64,000 nt of DNA, from NCBI RefSeq assembly GCF_016938855.1, contig NZ_JAFHAP010000008.1:579889-643888 (forward strand), written 5' to 3'. This document shows positions 61,852 to 64,000 of this stretch, piece after piece. Position numbers and translations under genes: made by a program. Source of the DNA: Polycladomyces zharkentensis (lineage in GTDB: Bacteria; Bacillota; Bacilli; Thermoactinomycetales; JIR-001). Position 1 is the first letter of the stretch. Each line of letters opens with the position of its first letter. The notes below the pieces were generated by a model. That model saw nothing but the letters and a program-made list of their open reading frames with translations, was not told the DNA's origin and did not search any database.

Positions 61852-63249
61852 TCCATGCAGGCGAATGCCGTGCTTTTTCAATTTGCGCACGACAGTCGGT
61901 TGACTGACTCCCAAAAGAGAAGCGATTTGGGCGGTTGTTCGCCCTTTTTTGGCCACTGACAGCAAGACTTCCCGCTCCACCTCATTCAGGATGACTTGCA
62001 GCGTTCGCCCTTTTTCCCATCGGAAAGCGGGGAGCGTGCCCGTTTGCCTGTAAGGCTCCGGCATATCGTCCATGCGGATCACCGTGGATTCCGTCGTCAC
62101 CACCAAACGTTCCAACAGGTTTTCCAGTTCCCGGACATTCCCTTTCCACGACAGCTGTGTCAGCCAATCCACCACTTGCGGGTCCACCGTTTTGTGAACA
62201 CCGTATTTGCGACAAAGCGCCTCCATCAACGAACGGATCAACAAGACAATATCTTCTTTCCGCTCCCTGAGCGGCGGAATGACGATGGGAACCACGTTGA
62301 GACGATAGTACAGATCCTGACGGAACCGCCCCTCTTTGACGAGTTGTTCCAAATCCTGATTGGTTGCGGCGATCAGACGAAAGTTGGATGTCCGCGTTTC
62401 CGTCCCGCCCACCCGATAAAACCGCTTTTCTTGAATCAGTTTCAGCACCTTCACCTGGGAGGCGGGTGACAATTCGGCGATCTCATCGAAAAACAGCGTT
62501 CCGCCGTCCGCCAATTCCGCAAATCCCGGTTTTCCTTTCCGTTGTGCACCGGTAAATGCGCCCGCCTCGTATCCGAACAACTCCGATTCCAACAACGCCT
62601 CCGGAATCGCGCCGCAATTCACCTCGATCAGCGGACCCTCGGCCCGGGCACTGCGCTGGTGAATCCAACGCGCCAATGCCGTTTTGCCGACACCGGACTC
62701 GCCCAACAACAGGATGTTCACATCCACTTTGGCTGCTTTTCGGGCCGTCTCCAGTACCTGTTGCATCGCTTTGCTCGCCGCGACAATCGGTTCATTCGTC
62801 ATACGGTCGTGCCGCAGCACCTCCAGTTCCGCCTGCAAACGGTTGACCTCTTTTTCCAGGACGGCCAAATGTTCGCGCAATCGGACCGGTTCGGTGATAT
62901 CCCGCGACAAACATATCACCCATCGCAACTGCCCGTTCTTGTCAAATACCGGAAGGCCCGTGACCAACATCCGGCGACCGTTCTTCGTTTGTTGCACGGC
63001 CGTCTGTTTTTCTCCCGTTTCCAGTACGCGCAATGTGACGGACGGATAAAACACCCGTTGTTTCTCCAGTTCCGCCACCGTCTTTCCAACCAATTGATGG
63101 GACGGCTGACCATACATTTTCTCAAAGTCGCCGTTGACCGTGAGAATGCGTCCCCGTTCATCGGTGATGATCAGGTCGTCGAACAGTTTCCCGATCACCG
63201 CGTCAAAGTCCCATTCTTCCGTTGTTTGTCTCCGTTGAGGATTCATCAT
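61849..63249 (-). CDS. Sigma-54 dependent activator, PAS-AAA-HTH
   Basis: 466 residues. A PAS domain (about 15-125: LFDDLIITDERGRILTVNGD) and a coiled-coil linker (LREHLAVLEKEVNRLQAELE) precede the AAA+ core (155-385): LLGESGVGKTALARWIH (Walker A), ELFGYEAGAFTGAQRKGKPG (the GAFTGA loop that contacts sigma-54), GTLFFDEIAELSP (Walker B), and NVRELENLLERL. A TyrR-like HTH ends it (RTTAQIASLLGVSQPTVVRK). No receiver domain, so the PAS part senses a ligand. ATG 63249, GGAGG eight bases ahead. It probably drives the aminotransferase-permease operon. Confidence 0.92.
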   Translation of the reverse strand: MMNPQRRQTTEEWDFDAVIGKLFDDLIITDERGRILTVNGDFEKMYGQPSHQLVGKTVAELEKQRVFYPSVTLRVLETGEKQTAVQQTKNGRRMLVTGLPVFDKNGQLRWVICLSRDITEPVRLREHLAVLEKEVNRLQAELEVLRHDRMTNEPIVAASKAMQQVLETARKAAKVDVNILLLGESGVGKTALARWIHQRSARAEGPLIEVNCGAIPEALLESELFGYEAGAFTGAQRKGKPGFAELADGGTLFFDEIAELSPASQVKVLKLIQEKRFYRVGGTETRTSNFRLIAATNQDLEQLVKEGRFRQDLYYRLNVVPIVIPPLRERKEDIVLLIRSLMEALCRKYGVHKTVDPQVVDWLTQLSWKGNVRELENLLERLVVTTESTVIRMDDMPEPYRQTGTLPAFRWEKGRTLQVILNEVEREVLLSVAKKGRTTAQIASLLGVSQPTVVRKLKKHGIRLHG

Positions 63250-63700
63250 CTGTCATCCCTCCGATGAAACAGGTTGGCACTTCTCATTCTTTTCCCTTTT
63301 TCGATACTTCAACGAACCATGACCATGATCGGCTCGCCAATCCTTCGACAAGCTTCGGTTATCGGGTCCTCTCGTGCGGTGCTCTGCCCGATGGCCCGTT
63401 CCGCCCGGGAAGGGTTTGGCAGGCAATTGGTGATACAAACGTTGCTGCAAGACGGCATTGCACAAATGGCGGCACATGATCCATAAACATCCATTTTGTT
63501 TGCCGGCTCCGCCGTCGATGGCAGGTACGACTGATCAGTTTGAACCACTCGCACCCTTCCCTTCGACTGTTTTGCAATTTCAGCATACAATAGAACGAAT
63601 GTTCCGTAAAGTATGTCAATCGGGTTGGCTGGCGCCGGTCCAAGCGTTTTTTGTCTCCTTATCTACAAACGGGGAAAAATGCAAGCGTTGGAGAAGGGAG
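63250..63700. other. Gap upstream of the sigma-54 activator
   Basis: No gene that I can support. A plus-strand frame at 63319-63486 (ends GRQLVIQTLLQDGIAQMAAH) has a protein-like look but no ribosome site, and may be a gene remnant. 63660-63700 leads into the short frame described next. Confidence 0.3.
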
Positions 63701-63710
63701 GGTGCAATCA

Positions 63711-63839
63711 TGACAGAATTTTGGTACAATTATGTCACAGAATGTGAAATACATCCATCCACTGGATCGACTCATGATACGAAACAGAAATGGCATGGAA
63801 TATACCTTCGTGGATGGATTTGGTTCCATCCCGGATGAA
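63711..63839 (+). CDS. Short frame with strong ribosome site, probably truncated by repeat R1
   Basis: 42 codons starting MTEFWYNYVTECEIHPSTGS, with GGGAGGG seven bases ahead of the ATG. The last 12 codons (RGWIWFHPG) lie inside R1 copy i, so the original 3' part seems to have been replaced by the repeat. I do not recognise the N-terminal part. May be only a chance frame. Confidence 0.3.
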
Positions 63840-63851
63840 GCGAGACGCTCG
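63806..63851 (+). repeat. Dispersed repeat R1, copy i (fragment)
   Basis: CTTCGTGGATGGATTTGG, CCGGATGAAGCGAGACGC: middle of R1 only, cut off by the left end of the tnpB element that follows. Confidence 0.5.
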
Positions 63852-63869
63852 CCCATTCATCTTCAATAG

Positions 63870-63988
63870 GCGCAGGAGACCCCGAACCTCTACAGGTCGG
63901 GGAGGAATGCGCCCTCCCTCCTTTCTATTGACAAACAAGTTTCAATAGATTTCTACAAGTTATTGAAGAAAGGTGGTGAAAGAAAGTA
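63870..63988 (+). mobile_element. Left end of a second tnpB element
   Basis: GGCGCAGGAGACCCC hairpin with GGGGAGGAATGCGCC, then CTCCTTTCTATTGACAAACA, AGTTTCAATAGATT, ACAAGTTATTGAAGAAAGG. It matches 11848-11965 on the other strand. Confidence 0.7.
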
Positions 63989-64000
63989 TGGAGGTTACTA
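63989..64000 (+). CDS. tnpB: tnpB start, cut by window edge
   Basis: Four codons (MEVT) after GGTGGTGAAAGAAAGT. Same place and near-same start (MELT) as the tnpB at 11847. Whether this copy is intact cannot be seen. Confidence 0.6.

Noticed and set aside
63274..63486. 70-residue plus-strand frame upstream of the sigma-54 activator
   Set aside because: Part of it looks protein-like (GRQLVIQTLLQDGIAQMAAH), yet there is no start signal and no family that I can name; reported only in the gap entry.

Overview
The window looks like the chromosome of a spore-former-type Firmicute (class Bacilli). The yqhT-aroQ-efp block beside yqhQ, LipM-type octanoyl transfer, MntR, the MrfA/MrfB repair pair and a heterocycloanthracin-type peptide cluster are all Bacillales traits. 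Many IS200/IS605 (TnpB) scars, the B12-dependent ribonucleotide reductase and the codon usage suggest a thermophilic member of the Thermoactinomycetaceae. That family assignment is inference. No rRNA, tRNA, CRISPR array, prophage or plasmid origin was seen.

Layout. 0-2.4 kb: a glycolate oxidase operon (FCD/GntR regulator, glcE, partial glcF). 2.4-3.5 kb: IS scars and a 5'-clipped metallo-hydrolase gene. 3.6-7.3 kb: efp-yqhT-aroQ, divergent from yqhQ and a small membrane protein. 7.4-13.2 kb: PrcB-domain protein, patatin-like lipase, mntR, flavin reductase, a lipoprotein and two decayed tnpB genes. 13.3-20.3 kb: hutH behind a leader terminator, a phosphoesterase, an SGNH hydrolase, and nrdJ with tandem NrdR boxes across its promoter. 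20.6-25.9 kb: dat, a small gene, and an NCS1 permease-DUF917-hydantoinase A operon. 26-35.7 kb: the two mitomycin-repair factors mrfA and mrfB, with two paralogous membrane proteins of pseudokinase-like architecture flanking mrfB, an SDR and a cation efflux protein. 36-38.7 kb: an HTH-TPR regulator of the RRNPP class with a 40-codon pre-peptide gene overlapping its 3' end, then a frameshifted hydrolase. 39-43.4 kb: agmatinase, aldehyde dehydrogenase and a second NCS1 permease. 43.7-44.5 kb: a secreted CAP-domain protein. 44.7-50.7 kb: a thiazole-peptide (TOMM) cluster. 51.5-63.2 kb: Fe-alcohol dehydrogenase, APC permease divergent from a LysR regulator, GNAT, lipM, an epimerase, then permease, class III aminotransferase and a sigma-54 activator with a -24/-12 promoter and tandem enhancer-like dyads. 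At 64 kb the left end of an intact-looking tnpB element starts.

Best candidates for new biology: (1) the TOMM precursor, whose core has 22 cysteines in strict three-residue register and no Ser or Thr; (2) the HTH-TPR regulator with its own overlapping secreted-peptide gene, not a named family that I recognise; (3) the paired pseudokinase-like membrane proteins around mrfB; (4) a dispersed repeat of about 140 bp (nine copies in 64 kb) that appears to be a non-autonomous IS200/IS605-type element.
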